A stretch of 64,000 nt of DNA from Kosakonia sp. BYX6 (GCF_038449125.1 NZ_CP151800.1:654406-718405); one strand, 5' to 3'; positions 18,378 through 32,191 are shown, counted from the first letter of the stretch. Numbers and translations: made by a program. The notes: generated from the sequence alone by a model not told the origin.

Positions 18378-18869
18378 TCATTTCAGTGCCAAATGCGTCA
18401 GCCACAACCGGGTATCAAACTCCAACTGGTGGTATTGCGGCTCCATATGGCAGCACAACTGGTAAAACGCTTTGTTGTGGTCTTTCTCTTTTAGATGCGC
18501 CAGTTCGTGAACCACAATCATGCGCAGAAATGCTTCCGGCGCATCGCGAAAGATTGTCGCCACGCGGATTTCGGCTTTGGCTTTCAGTTTGCCGCCCTGG
18601 ACGCGAGACACTGCGGTGTGCAGTCCGAGCGCGTTATTTAGCACGTGAATTTTGCTGTCATACATCACCTTATTCACCGGCGAGGCATTACGCAGAAATT
18701 GGTTTTTGAGATCCTGCGTGTATTGATACAGCGCTTTATCGGTGGTGATGTCGTGGCTGACCGGATAGCGTTTCGCCAGCACCTCGCCCAGGCGGTCTTG
18801 TTCAATCAACGTGGTAACCTGCGCCAGCAGGGATTCAGGATAGCCCTGAAGGTAGGTGAGCGTCTTCAT
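18378..18869 (-). CDS. ygjP: YgjP-family metal-dependent hydrolase, 163 aa
   Basis: This is a small SprT-like/WLM-type metalloprotein. The zinc motif HELAHLKEKDHNKAF (residues about 120-134; HExxH plus a third ligand H) followed by FYQLCCHMEPQYHQLEF is the YgjP signature. E. coli YgjP has been linked to pyrophosphohydrolysis of nucleotides in some annotations; the substrate is not proven by sequence. It is divergent from rlmG with a 70-bp gap. Confidence 0.87.
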   Translation of the reverse strand: MKTLTYLQGYPESLLAQVTTLIEQDRLGEVLAKRYPVSHDITTDKALYQYTQDLKNQFLRNASPVNKVMYDSKIHVLNNALGLHTAVSRVQGGKLKAKAEIRVATIFRDAPEAFLRMIVVHELAHLKEKDHNKAFYQLCCHMEPQYHQLEFDTRLWLTHLALK

Positions 18870-18939
18870 GGTGAAATGTGTTTACTTCCTCACTCAATTA
18901 AGCGATAAAACGCGCGAATTTTAGCATTGCGGAGGGGCG

Positions 18940-20070
18940 ATGAGCCAGGTTGAGTTAAACGGACAATCATTCACTTTAGACAGATTTCCTGTCGGCGTGG
19001 AAGAGGCGTCGCTACAGGCGTGGGACGCGGCGGATGAATATTTGCTGCAACAGGTGAATGAGGTCGATGGCCCGGTTCTGATCTTTAACGATAGCTTCGG
19101 CGCGCTGGCTTGTGCGCTGGCGCAGCATCGCCCGGTATCCGTTAACGACTCCTACATTGCCGAGTTGGCAACGCAGCACAACCTGCGCATCAACGACCTC
19201 GACGAAAGCGCCGTGACGCTACAGGACAGCCTGAGCGAACTTCCGGCAAACCCGGCGCTGGTGCTGATCAAAGTGCCGAAACAACAGGCTTTACTTGAGC
19301 AGCAACTGCGCGCCCTGCGTGACGTGGTGACGCCGCAAACGCGCATTATTGCCGGTGCAAAAGCGCGCGATGTGCACAATTCAACGCTCGCGCTGTTCGA
19401 GAAGATCCTCGGCCCAACCACAACAACCCTGGCATGGAAAAAGGCGCGGTTGATTAACTGTACCTTTACCGCGCCTGCGCTTAACGACGGTTTACAGCTT
19501 GCAAGCTGGAAGCTGGACGGCACTCACTGGACCATCCATAACCATGCGAATGTGTTTTCACGCAGCGGGCTGGATATCGGCGCGCGCTTTTTCCTGCAAC
19601 ATCTGCCGGAAAACATCGAAGGGGAGATGGTCGATCTTGGCTGCGGAAACGGGGTAATTGGTCTGCAACTGCTGGCGCAAAACCCGCAAAGCCGCGTGCT
19701 GTTTGTCGATGAATCAGCGATGGCGGTTGCCTCGTCGCGCCTTAATGTCGAAAGCAATTTGCCGGACGCGGTCGCGCGCAGTGAATTTATGATCAATAAC
19801 GCGCTGTCTGGCGTGGAGCCGGATCGTTTTGACGCGGTGCTATGTAACCCGCCATTCCATCAACAGAGCGCGATCACCGATCATATTGCCTGGCAGATGT
19901 TTAATGATGCGCGCCGAAGCCTGAAATACGGCGGCGAGTTGCGCATTGTAGGCAACCGCCACCTCGATTATTTCCGCAAGCTTAAGCGCGTGTTTGGCAA
20001 CTGCGAAACCGTGGCGACCAACAATAAGTTCGTCATCCTCAAGGCGGTAAAAGTCCGCAAAAAGCGTTAA
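18940..20070 (+). CDS. rlmG: 23S rRNA m2G1835 methyltransferase RlmG, 376 aa
   Basis: This SAM-dependent enzyme methylates N2 of G1835 in 23S rRNA. It has two methyltransferase-like halves. The N-terminal one (residues 1-190) is inactive and helps bind RNA; the C-terminal one (about 190-376) has the SAM motif [13 protein letters not shown] and the catalytic VLCNPPFHQ. The length matches E. coli (378). ATG at 18940 with GGAGGGGCG just before it is a strong ribosome site. Confidence 0.95.
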   Translation: MSQVELNGQSFTLDRFPVGVEEASLQAWDAADEYLLQQVNEVDGPVLIFNDSFGALACALAQHRPVSVNDSYIAELATQHNLRINDLDESAVTLQDSLSELPANPALVLIKVPKQQALLEQQLRALRDVVTPQTRIIAGAKARDVHNSTLALFEKILGPTTTTLAWKKARLINCTFTAPALNDGLQLASWKLDGTHWTIHNHANVFSRSGLDIGARFFLQHLPENIEGEMVDLGCGNGVIGLQLLAQNPQSRVLFVDESAMAVASSRLNVESNLPDAVARSEFMINNALSGVEPDRFDAVLCNPPFHQQSAITDHIAWQMFNDARRSLKYGGELRIVGNRHLDYFRKLKRVFGNCETVATNNKFVILKAVKVRKKR

Positions 20071-20082
20071 ACAGTTTGCCGT

Positions 20083-20165
20083 ACCCGTAGGCGTAGGCCT
20101 GATAAGCGAAGCCGCCATCAGGCAATTTCGCCGGATGGCGGCTTCGCCTTATCCGGCCTACGGGG
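20083..20165. repeat. BIME (paired REP) after rlmG
   Basis: Two inverted REP units, GTAGGCCTGATAAGCG..GCCGCCATCAGGC and GCCGGATGGCGGCTTCG followed by CCTTATCCGGCCTAC, are arranged head to head. They lie between the convergent genes rlmG and fadH, the usual place, and probably also protect or end both transcripts. Confidence 0.9.
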
Positions 20166-20186
20166 AGATACATTCCGAATGTGGCA

Positions 20187-22349
<2,163 letters not shown>

Positions 22350-23924
22350 TTATGTGCGGGCGGTCAGGCCTGGCGCTTGCCACATCGAGGTGGTTAACCC
22401 ATTGTCGACCAGCGTTAACTGATCGGCGTACACCGCCTGCCATTTCAACATCATGGCGTCATACAGCTCGCGGTGCTGCGGATTGGGCGTGAACTCGCGG
22501 CTCCAGCGCACCAGCCGCTCGCCGGTTGCCGCCATGTCGTCATACAACCCCGCGCCAAAACCGGCGGCAATCGCGCAGCCCAGCGCGGTGGCCTCTTTGA
22601 CTTCCGGCACACGCACCGGCAAACCGGTGACATCGCTTAAAATCTGGCTCCACAACGCGCCTTTCGACGCACCGCCGGCAAACACCAGGCTATCAAACTG
22701 GACGGCGGAAAATTGCGAGATCTGCGTCAGGTTGCAGGCCGAGACAATGGCGGCATTCTCTTCCAGCGCGCGAAACAGCGTGGCTTTGTTGCACTTTTCC
22801 GGGTCGATGGAGAGGTTAATAAACGACGGCGCGGCGTGATACCACTGCTTGAAGTGCATGGCATCCGAGAAGATCGGCATCACGCCCCATGAACCCGCCG
22901 GCACGCGGCTCGCCATCTCTTCCAGAAGAGTGTAAGCGTCGGTACCCAGGCGTTCGGCAACCAGCTTCTCTTCCGCGCAAAACGCATCGCGGAACCAGCG
23001 CATGGTTAAGCCAGTGAAAAAGCTAATGGATTCAGCCTGCGCCATCCCGGGAATCACGTGGGGATTAACGCGAATATTCATTTGTGGATCGGTGCGTACC
23101 TGCGGCAGGTTCACCACCTGCTGCCAGAATGTGCCGCCGAGTACGGCGCTCTGCCCGGCGCGCACGACGCCAAGCCCGAGGCAGCCCAGTTGCACATCGC
23201 CGCCGCCCATCACCACCGGCGTTCCTGCCCGCAGCCCGCATTCTTGCGCCGCCTGGTGCGTGACTTCGCCGAGCAGGCTGCCGGTCTCTTTCACCGGCGA
23301 GAGAATGTCTGCGCGCAACCCAGCCATATCCAGCAATTCTGGTCGCCAGTCGCGGGTGAACAGATCGAGCATGCCGGTGGTTCCGGCGTTGGATGGATCA
23401 ACCGCTAACCACCCGGAGAGATGCGAGGCCAGCCAGTCGCTGATCATGGTGATGGTTGCCGCTTTGCGATAAATATCGGGGCGATGGTGCGCCAGCCACA
23501 GCAAACGCGGCATCGCGCTCAGCGCTAGGGTTTGCCCGGAGACGCTATAGACTTCGGCTTCGAACTGCCAGTCATGGATCTCTTTGAGTTCTGCCACTTC
23601 GCGGCTGGCGCGGGCATCGACATTGGCGCAGGCCCAAATCGCCTCGCCGTTGCGGTCATACAGCACAATGCCTTCGCGCATTGAGCAACAGGCGACGGCG
23701 TGAATATCCGCGCCGCGCAAGTTTGCGCTTTCCAGCGCCTGGCGGATGCACTGGCAGGCGAGGCGCCAGTTGGTTTTGAGGTCGAATTCCATCGAACCGG
23801 GCACGTTGTCCACGCTGAGGTGTTTCCACTCGGCCTGGCCCACGGCGATTTGCCGCCCGGATAAGTCGAAGATCACCGCCCGAATGCTGCCGGTTCCTGC
23901 ATCTAACGCTAAAAGGTAACGCAT
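22350..23924 (-). CDS. lsrK: Autoinducer-2 kinase LsrK, 524 aa
   Basis: This FGGY-family kinase phosphorylates the quorum signal AI-2 (DPD) in the cytoplasm. The N-terminal ATPase-fold half starts [21 protein letters not shown], and the C-terminal half has the family signature [24 protein letters not shown] followed by [12 protein letters not shown]. The ATG at 23924, preceded by GAGGAGGC, gives the usual length near 525; the longer open frame from 24011 is upstream DNA. In E. coli it is followed by lsrR and faces lsrACDBFG. Here it faces lsrF-lsrG directly, and no lsrR or transporter genes are present. Confidence 0.92.
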   Translation of the reverse strand: MRYLLALDAGTGSIRAVIFDLSGRQIAVGQAEWKHLSVDNVPGSMEFDLKTNWRLACQCIRQALESANLRGADIHAVACCSMREGIVLYDRNGEAIWACANVDARASREVAELKEIHDWQFEAEVYSVSGQTLALSAMPRLLWLAHHRPDIYRKAATITMISDWLASHLSGWLAVDPSNAGTTGMLDLFTRDWRPELLDMAGLRADILSPVKETGSLLGEVTHQAAQECGLRAGTPVVMGGGDVQLGCLGLGVVRAGQSAVLGGTFWQQVVNLPQVRTDPQMNIRVNPHVIPGMAQAESISFFTGLTMRWFRDAFCAEEKLVAERLGTDAYTLLEEMASRVPAGSWGVMPIFSDAMHFKQWYHAAPSFINLSIDPEKCNKATLFRALEENAAIVSACNLTQISQFSAVQFDSLVFAGGASKGALWSQILSDVTGLPVRVPEVKEATALGCAIAAGFGAGLYDDMAATGERLVRWSREFTPNPQHRELYDAMMLKWQAVYADQLTLVDNGLTTSMWQAPGLTART

Positions 23925-24004
23925 TGGTTTGCCTCCTCGCCCGGCATCATCGATAAAACTGTGATCCTTGTTTGGTCGTAAATATAGTTCACCGCCTACG
24001 CTTT

Positions 24005-24037
24005 TGAACATTCTTTAATCACAAAACCAATTGTTCA
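24005..24037. promoter_or_regulatory. Inverted repeat in the lsrK / lsrF gap (candidate LsrR operator)
   Basis: TGAACA (24005-24010) and TGTTCA (24032-24037) are inverted with a 21-bp spacer inside the 138-bp divergent promoter region. Their position suggests an operator for an lsr regulator encoded elsewhere. That LsrR is the protein is inference. Confidence 0.4.
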
Positions 24038-24062
24038 GTCACAGCTTTTCGCAGGAGGAACG

Positions 24063-24950
24063 ATGGCGGATTTAGATGGCATTACAGACGGTAAGGATTT
24101 TGGTTTTGCTACCCCGCAGCAAAACGTGCCCTTTGCCCTGAAAGGTTGCGGCGCGCTGGATTGGGGCATGCAGGCGCGGCTGGCGCGCATCTTCAACCCC
24201 GCGAGCAACCGCACGGTGATGCTGGCGTTTGATCATGGCTATTTTCAGGGACCAACCACCGGGCTTGAGCGCATTGATTTGTCTATCGCGCCGCTGTTTC
24301 CCGAAACGGATGTGCTGATGTGTACGCGCGGTATTTTGCGAAGCGTCGTGCCGCCCGCGACCAACAAACCGGTGGTGCTGCGCGCTTCGGGCGGGAATTC
24401 GATTCTGGCGGAGCTTTCTAACGAGTGTATTGCCGTGGCGATGGAAGACGCGCTGCGCCTGAACGTCTGCGCAGTCGCGGCGCAGATCTACATCGGCAGC
24501 GAGTTCGAGCATCAGTCGATCAACAACATTATCAAGCTGGTGGACGCGGGAAACCGCTACGGCATGCCAACCCTGGCGGTAACCGGCGTGGGCAAAGAGA
24601 TGACGCGCGACGCCCGCTATTTTTCCCTCGCCAGCCGAATTGCCGCCGAAATGGGCGCGCAATTTGTGAAGACCTATTTTGTCGAAGAGGGGTTTGAGAA
24701 AGTCACCGCCAGTTGTCCGGTGCCGATTGTGATTGCCGGTGGCAAAAAATTGCCCGAGCAGGAGGCTTTGGAGATGTGCTATCGCGCGATTGATCAGGGT
24801 GCGTCCGGCGTGGATATGGGGCGCAATATCTTTCAGTCCAGCGCGCCGCTCGCCATGCTGAAAGCGGTGAAAAAAGTGGTACATGAAAATATGCACGCCC
24901 GCGAGGCGTATCAATTCTGGCTGGACGAAAAACAAGGAGTGCAACCATGA
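24063..24950 (+). CDS. lsrF: 3-hydroxy-5-phosphonooxypentane-2,4-dione thiolase LsrF, 295 aa
   Basis: This class I aldolase-like enzyme cleaves the isomerised phospho-AI-2 and passes an acetyl group to CoA. The sequence parallels E. coli LsrF throughout: [53 protein letters not shown], and the Schiff-base/active-site lysine region [12 protein letters not shown]. The start is preceded by GCAGGAGGAACG. It overlaps lsrG by 4 bases (ATGA), so the two are translationally coupled. It is divergent from lsrK. Confidence 0.93.
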   Translation: MADLDGITDGKDFGFATPQQNVPFALKGCGALDWGMQARLARIFNPASNRTVMLAFDHGYFQGPTTGLERIDLSIAPLFPETDVLMCTRGILRSVVPPATNKPVVLRASGGNSILAELSNECIAVAMEDALRLNVCAVAAQIYIGSEFEHQSINNIIKLVDAGNRYGMPTLAVTGVGKEMTRDARYFSLASRIAAEMGAQFVKTYFVEEGFEKVTASCPVPIVIAGGKKLPEQEALEMCYRAIDQGASGVDMGRNIFQSSAPLAMLKAVKKVVHENMHAREAYQFWLDEKQGVQP

Positions 24951-25243
24951 ATGTGACGCTGGTGGAGATCAACATTAAGCCGGATCGCGTGGATGAGTTT
25001 TTGCAGGTGTTTCGCGCCAACCATGAAGGGGCGATCCGCGAGCCGGGCAACCTGCGTTTTGATGTGTTGCAGGATCCAAAGGTGAAAACCCGTTTTTTTA
25101 TTTATGAGGCGTATCAGGACGATGCCGCCGTGCAGGCGCACAAAGAAACACCACATTACCTGGCTTGCGTGGAGAAGTTGGAGGATTTGATGTCGGAACC
25201 GCGTAAGAAGCGCAGTTTTATTGGGTTAATGCCGGAGTCGTGA
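24947..25243 (+). CDS. lsrG: Phospho-AI-2 isomerase LsrG, 98 aa
   Basis: This is a small ABM-fold (antibiotic biosynthesis monooxygenase-like) dimeric protein that isomerises phospho-DPD before LsrF. The stretches [31 protein letters not shown] and [18 protein letters not shown] match E. coli LsrG (96 aa). It is the last gene of the short lsrF-lsrG operon; REP units follow it. Confidence 0.93.
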   Translation: MNVTLVEINIKPDRVDEFLQVFRANHEGAIREPGNLRFDVLQDPKVKTRFFIYEAYQDDAAVQAHKETPHYLACVEKLEDLMSEPRKKRSFIGLMPES

Positions 25244-25246
25244 GGA

Positions 25247-25320
25247 AAGATGCCGGATGGCGTCGTGTCATCCGGCATCTTCCTCTGCAAGCCCGGTAAG
25301 CGTCGCGCCACCGGGCATCT
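25247..25320. repeat. REP-like palindromes between lsrG and patA
   Basis: Two hairpins are visible: GATGCCGGATGGCG..ATCCGGCATC (25250-25281) and GCCCGGTAAGCG..GCGCCACCGGGC (25290-25318). They fill the gap between two convergent genes and are REP-family by sequence. Confidence 0.8.
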
Positions 25321-25322
25321 TG

Positions 25323-26764
<1,442 letters not shown>

Positions 26765-26902
26765 CTTCGAAGCGCCTGCTTAAAATCAGGATAAACACCA
26801 GGGCAAAACGCAGGCATACAAGATTTAATCATGGCGTTAGGTTAATAAAATGTGTTCAACCTGGTGAAACGTTGTACAGGATTGGCTAAATTGTGGGCGG
26901 TA

Positions 26903-26919
26903 TGCGCCAAAATGGTGCG
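26903..26919. promoter_or_regulatory. NtrC enhancer site upstream of patA
   Basis: TGCGCCAAAATGGTGCG is a palindrome of the NtrC type (TGCACC-N5-GGTGCA), about 145 bp upstream of the -12 element, a normal enhancer distance. It fits nitrogen control of patA. Confidence 0.7.
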
Positions 26920-27057
26920 CGAAATGCCCTGTTATGGCGCGTGAGGAATGAGTGCCATTGGGTTGTTTCATCATGAAACTATTAAAATCAGCAGGTTAAA
27001 AAACCCGGTAAATAGAGGGTTTTGTTGAGAATTGCGATCTAAATCAAATTTAACAAC

Positions 27058-27084
27058 TAAAGATAAATTCGTTAGCGCCGAAAT
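27058..27084 (+). promoter_or_regulatory. Sigma-28 (FliA) promoter of aer
   Basis: TAAA-N15-GCCGAAAT matches the flagellar sigma-28 consensus TAAA-N15-GCCGATAA with the exact spacing, 51 bp before the aer start. The rest of the 433-bp patA-aer gap shows no gene. Confidence 0.75.
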
Positions 27085-27135
27085 AACATTCGCAATAATT
27101 TTTTTACGGCAATATAACCTGCACAGGACGCAACC

Positions 27136-28656
27136 ATGTCTTCTCCTCTTTATGTCAGCCAGCAGACGTTTTTGCTGGACGATGACACCACCCTCATGTC
27201 AACGACTGATCAGCAAAGTTACATCACCCATGCCAACGACGCTTTTGTTCACGCCAGCGGCTACCGGCTGGACGAATTACACGGCCAGCCTCACAACCTT
27301 GTTCGCCACCCGGATATGCCAAAAGCGGCGTTTGCCGATATGTGGTTCACCCTGAAACAGGGCGAGCCGTGGAGCGGTATCGTCAAGAACCGCCGCAAAA
27401 ATGGCGATCATTACTGGGTTCGCGCCAATGCGATTCCAATGGTCCGTAACGGTCAGTTGACCGGCTATATGTCGATTCGCACCCAGGCGACAAAGGAGGA
27501 GATTGCGGCGGCGGAACCGCTGTATAACGCATTAAATGAAGGACGCAGTAAAAAACGCCTCTATAAAGGCCTGGTGATCGGCAAAGGCGGGTGGGGGAAA
27601 CTGGCTTGCATACCGCTGCGCTGGCGTGCGCGCAGCGTGATGGCGCTGCTGTGGGCGGCGCAGTTGCTGGCGTTGTGGTCGACAGGTGGAAATGCGCAGG
27701 CGATGGCGGCGATTACGTTGGCAATGCTGGTGGGTTGCCTGGCCTTTGAATGGCAGATCGTTCGCCCGGTGGAAAATGTGGCGCGCCAGGCGCTGAGCGT
27801 GGCGACCGGCGAGCGCAACAGCGTAGAGATGCTGAACCGCAGCGACGAACTGGGGCTGACTTTGCGGGCTGTCGGGCAATTGGGGCTGATGTGCCGCTGG
27901 TTAATCAATGATGTTTCCGGCCAGGTGAACAGCGTGCGTAACGGCAGCGAAACGCTGGCGAAGGGCAACGATGACCTGAATGAACGCACCCGTCAGACGG
28001 TGGTCAATGTGCAGCAAACGGTGGCGACCATGAGCCAGATGGCGGCGTCGGTGCAAAGCAATTCGGAAACCGCGTCGGCGGCGGACAAGCTTTCCAGCTC
28101 GGCCAGCAGCGCGGCGGCGCATGGCGGCAAGGCGATGGAGACGGTGGTGAAAACCATGGATGAGATTGCCGACAGCACCCAGCGCATTGGATCGATCACC
28201 GCGCTGATTAATGACATCGCTTTCCAGACCAATATTCTTGCGCTGAACGCGGCGGTAGAAGCCGCGCGGGCAGGCGAGCAAGGCAAAGGTTTTGCGGTAG
28301 TCGCCGGTGAAGTTCGTCACCTGGCAAGCCGCAGCGCCAGTGCCGCTAACGATATCCGCAAACTGATTGACGCCAGCGCCAGCAAAGTGCAGTCCGGCTA
28401 TGATCAGGTTCATGCTGCGGGACGTACAATGAACGACATTGTCAGCCAGGTGCAAAACGTTACCGCGCTGTTGGGGCAAATCAGCCAGTCCACTTCTGAG
28501 CAGGCGACCGGGCTGACAGACCTGACGCGCGCGGTCGCGGAGCTGGATGCCATCACGCAGAAAAACGCCGGTTTGGTCGAGCAAAGCGCGGAAGTGTCGG
28601 CGATGGTGAAACACCGCGCGGGCCGCCTGCAAGATGCCGTTTCCGTATTACATTAA
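27136..28656 (+). CDS. aer: Aerotaxis receptor Aer, 506 aa
   Basis: This is a redox/energy sensor for aerotaxis. The N-terminal PAS domain that binds FAD (residues about 20-120; [37 protein letters not shown]) is followed by a short hydrophobic membrane anchor (about 165-205). Next come HAMP-like and signalling regions ending in the hairpin [33 protein letters not shown]. It lacks a periplasmic domain, as expected for Aer. The length and start ([10 protein letters not shown]) match E. coli. It is transcribed from a sigma-28 promoter. Confidence 0.95.
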   Translation: MSSPLYVSQQTFLLDDDTTLMSTTDQQSYITHANDAFVHASGYRLDELHGQPHNLVRHPDMPKAAFADMWFTLKQGEPWSGIVKNRRKNGDHYWVRANAIPMVRNGQLTGYMSIRTQATKEEIAAAEPLYNALNEGRSKKRLYKGLVIGKGGWGKLACIPLRWRARSVMALLWAAQLLALWSTGGNAQAMAAITLAMLVGCLAFEWQIVRPVENVARQALSVATGERNSVEMLNRSDELGLTLRAVGQLGLMCRWLINDVSGQVNSVRNGSETLAKGNDDLNERTRQTVVNVQQTVATMSQMAASVQSNSETASAADKLSSSASSAAAHGGKAMETVVKTMDEIADSTQRIGSITALINDIAFQTNILALNAAVEAARAGEQGKGFAVVAGEVRHLASRSASAANDIRKLIDASASKVQSGYDQVHAAGRTMNDIVSQVQNVTALLGQISQSTSEQATGLTDLTRAVAELDAITQKNAGLVEQSAEVSAMVKHRAGRLQDAVSVLH

Positions 28657-28674
28657 TTACCGTTAAACGTAAAA

Positions 28675-28705
28675 AAACCGCCTGAGAATTTCGGCGGTTT
28701 TTTTG
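28675..28705 (+). terminator. aer terminator
   Basis: AAACCGCC (28675-28682) pairs with GGCGGTTT (28693-28700), followed by TTTTTTG. A strong Rho-independent terminator 18 nt after aer. Confidence 0.9.
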
Positions 28706-29099
28706 TTGGCGGTTAAAAATTATCCCAGTAAAGATGTAATGATAATATTTATTTTTTGTTAATTTATTATTAATTGAAGCGAGAAATCCAGATGAGTAAT
28801 ATTTTTGTTGGCGCTAGAGTTAATTGATAATTAACTCTAGTTAAGTCTCAATAATATGTTTTTCGTAAAAATAAAATTCTGTACATATAACGATCGATTA
28901 AAGGTGATTAATAGTCGTTAACTATCGGATCTTACGGTAATGAAATAAAAAAACGATCAAAGTCATAAAGTTAGCGTTACGGTTACCGATAACGTCTATT
29001 GGTGGCAGGCTTTTAATTTGCGCCAGGGACTTAAGCAAGCCTTTAGGGTGAGGGGCTTGACACTTATGTCAGCAAGATAATCAAACCCATGGAGAATAT
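28706..29099. other. AT-rich leader region of the chemoreceptor gene
   Basis: About 390 bp of AT-rich DNA without a convincing gene. It contains the sigma-28 promoter at 28966-28992 and several TTAATT-rich inverted stretches around 28750-28860 (for example TTAACTCTAG near 28830). I see no further defined element. Confidence 0.5.
28966..28992 (+). promoter_or_regulatory. Sigma-28 (FliA) promoter of the MCP gene
   Basis: TAAA-N15-ACCGATAA differs from the FliA consensus TAAA-N15-GCCGATAA by one base. It lies 107 bp upstream of the chemoreceptor start. Confidence 0.75.
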
Positions 29100-30662
29100 A
29101 TGTTTTTACATGACGTAAAAATTGGCACGAAACTATTTCTGGCATTCGGCTTCTTTATTGCGTTGATGGTAGTGAGTTCCTGTTTATCACTGCTTAGCCT
29201 GAATCGTGCAAATAATGGCATGCAAGATATCGTTCATAACGCTTATCCCACTACGGTTAAAGCCAATCAGCTTATCGATAATTTCCAGACCTTTGTCAGC
29301 ACCCAGCAACTGATGCTGCTCGATAACGAAGGCAGATGGTCCGCGGAGTCGCAGAAGCAACTTTCAGAAATCAGCGCACAGATTAGCGCTCTGCTTGAAG
29401 ATCTCTCGAAAAACCTGCACGACGAACCGTCGCAGAAAATCCTCGGCGACATCCGCGCGGTTCGGCAGCAGTACCTTGATTCCCGTTTCCGCATCCTTGA
29501 AGCCGTGAAAAACAACGATCGTGGCGCGGCGATTCAGGAAATGATGACCAACACGGTCAATATCCAGAATGCTTACAAACAGAAAGTGCTGGCGCTGATT
29601 GCCATTCAGGACGGGCAAATGCGCGCGGCGGGCGAGCAGGTGCAGACTGATTTTGGCGCTAACCGCCTGTTGTTAATTGTGCTGGCGTTTCTCAGCATCG
29701 GCCTCGGTAGCCTGATTGGCTGGTACATCGTGCGCATGATCACCCGCCCGCTGAGCGAAGCGGTGGAATTTGCCAAAGCCATTGCTGATGGCGATTTGAC
29801 CCGCACCATCGATTCCCGTCACCGTGATGAAACCGGCGTGCTGCTGCGTGCTTTGATGGAGATGAAAAACCGCCTGGTGGAGATTGTTCATCAGGTACAG
29901 AACGGTTCGGAGAGCATTTCCAGCGCGGCGGCGCAAATTGTTGCCGGTAACCAGGATTTGGCGGCGCGAACCGAAGAGCAGGCCAGTTCGGTCGAGCAGA
30001 CCGCGGCGTCGATGGAGCAGATTACCGCGACGGTCAAAAACACCGCGGAAAACACCTCCGAAGCGACGAACCTTTCTGCGGGAACGGCGACGGTGGTGAA
30101 AAACAACGGCGAGATGATGAAGCAGGTGACGGAGAAGATGCGCGTCATTAACGACACTTCCAACCGCATGTCCGACATTATCAACCTGATTGATTCCATC
30201 GCTTTCCAGACCAATATTCTGGCGCTGAACGCGGCGGTAGAAGCGGCGCGCGCCGGCGAACATGGCCGTGGCTTTGCGGTCGTCGCGGGGGAAGTGCGTC
30301 AACTGGCGCAGAAAAGTGCCTCGTCAGCGAACGATATTCGCCACCTGATTGAAAGCTCGACCAGCCAGACCCGCGAAGGCATGGCGCTGGTGGAAAAAGC
30401 CAGCGGTCTGATTAACGGCATGGTGAACAACGTCGAAGAGATGGATGTGATCCTGCGCGAGATTGGCCAGGCGAGCCGCGAGCAGACGGACGGCATTACG
30501 CAAATCAACAGCGCCATTGGCCTGATTGATTCGACCACGCAACAAAACTCCAGCCTGGTGGAGGAGTCCGTTGCGGCGGCAGCGGCGTTAAACGAACAGG
30601 CGCTGCACTTGCGCGAGCTGGTCAAAGTGTTCCGCTTGCGTGAAGCGCCGATGACCGCTTAA
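29100..30662 (+). CDS. Methyl-accepting chemotaxis protein, 520 aa
   Basis: This transmembrane chemoreceptor has a first membrane helix (about residues 11-33), a periplasmic four-helix-bundle ligand domain (about 34-188), a second helix (about 190-213), HAMP (about 214-268) and a cytoplasmic signalling domain. Its hairpin reads [42 protein letters not shown]. The ligand-binding half is not that of Tsr or Tar, so the ligand is unknown. The C-terminus ends REAPMTA, without the NWETF-type CheR/CheB tether, so it should depend on helper receptors for adaptation. It follows aer and has its own flagellar-class promoter. E. coli K-12 has no chemoreceptor here. Confidence 0.9.
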   Translation: MFLHDVKIGTKLFLAFGFFIALMVVSSCLSLLSLNRANNGMQDIVHNAYPTTVKANQLIDNFQTFVSTQQLMLLDNEGRWSAESQKQLSEISAQISALLEDLSKNLHDEPSQKILGDIRAVRQQYLDSRFRILEAVKNNDRGAAIQEMMTNTVNIQNAYKQKVLALIAIQDGQMRAAGEQVQTDFGANRLLLIVLAFLSIGLGSLIGWYIVRMITRPLSEAVEFAKAIADGDLTRTIDSRHRDETGVLLRALMEMKNRLVEIVHQVQNGSESISSAAAQIVAGNQDLAARTEEQASSVEQTAASMEQITATVKNTAENTSEATNLSAGTATVVKNNGEMMKQVTEKMRVINDTSNRMSDIINLIDSIAFQTNILALNAAVEAARAGEHGRGFAVVAGEVRQLAQKSASSANDIRHLIESSTSQTREGMALVEKASGLINGMVNNVEEMDVILREIGQASREQTDGITQINSAIGLIDSTTQQNSSLVEESVAAAAALNEQALHLRELVKVFRLREAPMTA

Positions 30663-31177
30663 TCCAGTTGTGAAATATCCAGCGCCGCGCGGTCGATAAT
30701 GCCGATTATCTGTTTCAGTTGCGCGGCGCTGATCTCCTCCTGATTAACCCGTAAATCCAGCACCGCTTTGAAGTTCTCCAGCGCCCGTTTCATTTGTGGG
30801 TTCTTGCGCAACTGATACCCGACATTACGCGCTTTCACACGCGCCTGAATTTGCGCCAACTGCTGTTCGTTCTCTTCCAGCCACTGTTCGCCTTGCGCGG
30901 TTATCGCAATCATCCTGCGGCCATTTTCCTCATCGCTAATCGCAATAAGTTGCTGATCGCGCAGCAGATCGAGCGTTGGATAAATGACGCCAGGACTGGG
31001 TGTGTAGTTGCCCTGAGTCAGGGTTTCGATGGCTTTGATAATTTCGTAGCCGTGGCTGGCGTTATTGCGTAGCAGTTGCAGGATCACCAGACGCAGCTCG
31101 CCGTGCCCGAAAAAGCGCTGGCGTCGACCGCCGCCGTGGTGATGTTCGCGGTCGTGGCTATCGTGTGGCTGACGCAT
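30659..31177 (-). CDS. yqjI: PadR-family metal-responsive repressor YqjI, 172 aa
   Basis: This transcriptional repressor with a PadR winged helix (residues about 27-105; [43 protein letters not shown]) and a C-terminal dimer helix is preceded by a His-rich tail ([16 protein letters not shown]). E. coli YqjI (about 207 aa) uses a similar tail for nickel/iron sensing and represses yqjH. Here the tail is shorter. It is divergent from yqjH and overlaps the 3' end of the chemoreceptor gene tail to tail by 4 bases. Confidence 0.9.
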   Translation of the reverse strand: MRQPHDSHDREHHHGGGRRQRFFGHGELRLVILQLLRNNASHGYEIIKAIETLTQGNYTPSPGVIYPTLDLLRDQQLIAISDEENGRRMIAITAQGEQWLEENEQQLAQIQARVKARNVGYQLRKNPQMKRALENFKAVLDLRVNQEEISAAQLKQIIGIIDRAALDISQLD

Positions 31178-31198
31178 AATATTCTCCGGCTTAAATTT

Positions 31199-31391
31199 GA
31201 TATATCTAATTTATATCTAAATCATGCTTATCGACAACTCAAAACTCGAATATGTATTTAATTTATTGATAAATATGTTTTTTGTTATATGGCTTAACAA
31301 GCTGTGCGCTTAACCGTGGCTATATCGTAAAAAGATCTTGCCTTCTTCATAAACAACAACCATTATCATTTGCACAACATTTAGATATATC
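31199..31391. promoter_or_regulatory. yqjI-yqjH divergent promoter with paired YqjI-like operators
   Basis: GATATATCTA (31199-31208) and its exact inverse TAGATATATC (31382-31391) flank the region, one next to each gene start; a second TTATATCTAAAT lies beside the first. These fit operators by which YqjI represses both genes. A partial Fur box (ACCATTATCATT, about 31358-31370) lies upstream of yqjH, in line with iron control known in E. coli. Confidence 0.6.
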
Positions 31392-31416
31392 GTATTCACT
31401 TTCACGAAGGCCGATT

Positions 31417-32187
31417 ATGACCCCCCAATCTCAACGTTATCCTCAGCGCGTTCGTAATGAACTGCGCTTTCGCGAGCTAACTGTTTTGCGCGTAGAACGC
31501 GCGGGCAGCGGCTTCCAGCGTATTGTGCTCGGCGGCGAGCAGCTTGACGGCTTTACCTCGCGCGGGTTCGACGATCACAGCAAAGTTTTTTTCCCGGCGC
31601 CGGGCACGCATTTTGTGCCGCCCGTGGTCACGGATGAAGGCATCAACTGGGGCGACGGGCCGCGCCCGGCTTCCCGCGACTATACGCCGCTGTACGATGC
31701 CAGCCGCCATGAACTGGTGCTGGATTTCTACATTCACGACGGCGGTGTGGCGAGCAACTGGGCGGTCAACGCGCAGGCGGGCGATACACTGACGATTGGC
31801 GGGCCGCGCGGTTCGCTGGTGGTGCCAGAAGACTACGCCTGGCAGCTTTATGTCTGTGACGAGTCCGGGATGCCGGCGCTGCGTCGTCGCCTGGAAGGTT
31901 TAAGCCAACTGGCTGTGCGACCGAAAGTCACAGCGGTAGTGACCGTTGCGGATGCGGCGTATCAGGATTATTTCGCCCATTTAAGCGGGTTTGATATTCA
32001 GTGGGTTGTCGGGCATAACCCGCAGGCGGTGGCCGACAAACTGGCAACACTGGCTGTGCCGGATGAGGACTATTTTATCTGGCTGACCGGGGAAGGCGAG
32101 GGGGTGAAATCGCTGATGAAGCGTTTTGAAGCTGATGGCATCGACCCACAATTGGTGCGTGCGCAGGCGTACTGGCATAACAAATAA
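31417..32187 (+). CDS. yqjH: NADPH-dependent ferric-siderophore reductase YqjH, 256 aa
   Basis: This ViuB/SIP-family flavoprotein releases iron from ferric siderophores in the cytoplasm. The FAD-binding barrel has the motif RDYTPLYD (residues about 87-94) and HDGGVASNWA, with GGPRGSLVVP at the flavin phosphate. The C-terminal NADPH domain ends ..RAQAYWHNK, the usual SIP end. ATG at 31417 gives MTPQSQRYPQ and about the E. coli length of 254; the open frame extends upstream to 31282. A terminator follows at 32192. Confidence 0.93.
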   Translation: MTPQSQRYPQRVRNELRFRELTVLRVERAGSGFQRIVLGGEQLDGFTSRGFDDHSKVFFPAPGTHFVPPVVTDEGINWGDGPRPASRDYTPLYDASRHELVLDFYIHDGGVASNWAVNAQAGDTLTIGGPRGSLVVPEDYAWQLYVCDESGMPALRRRLEGLSQLAVRPKVTAVVTVADAAYQDYFAHLSGFDIQWVVGHNPQAVADKLATLAVPDEDYFIWLTGEGEGVKSLMKRFEADGIDPQLVRAQAYWHNK

Positions 32188-32191
32188 AACG

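Noticed and set aside
24072-24944. 290-codon minus-strand frame
   Set aside because: It is antisense to lsrF and has no domain.
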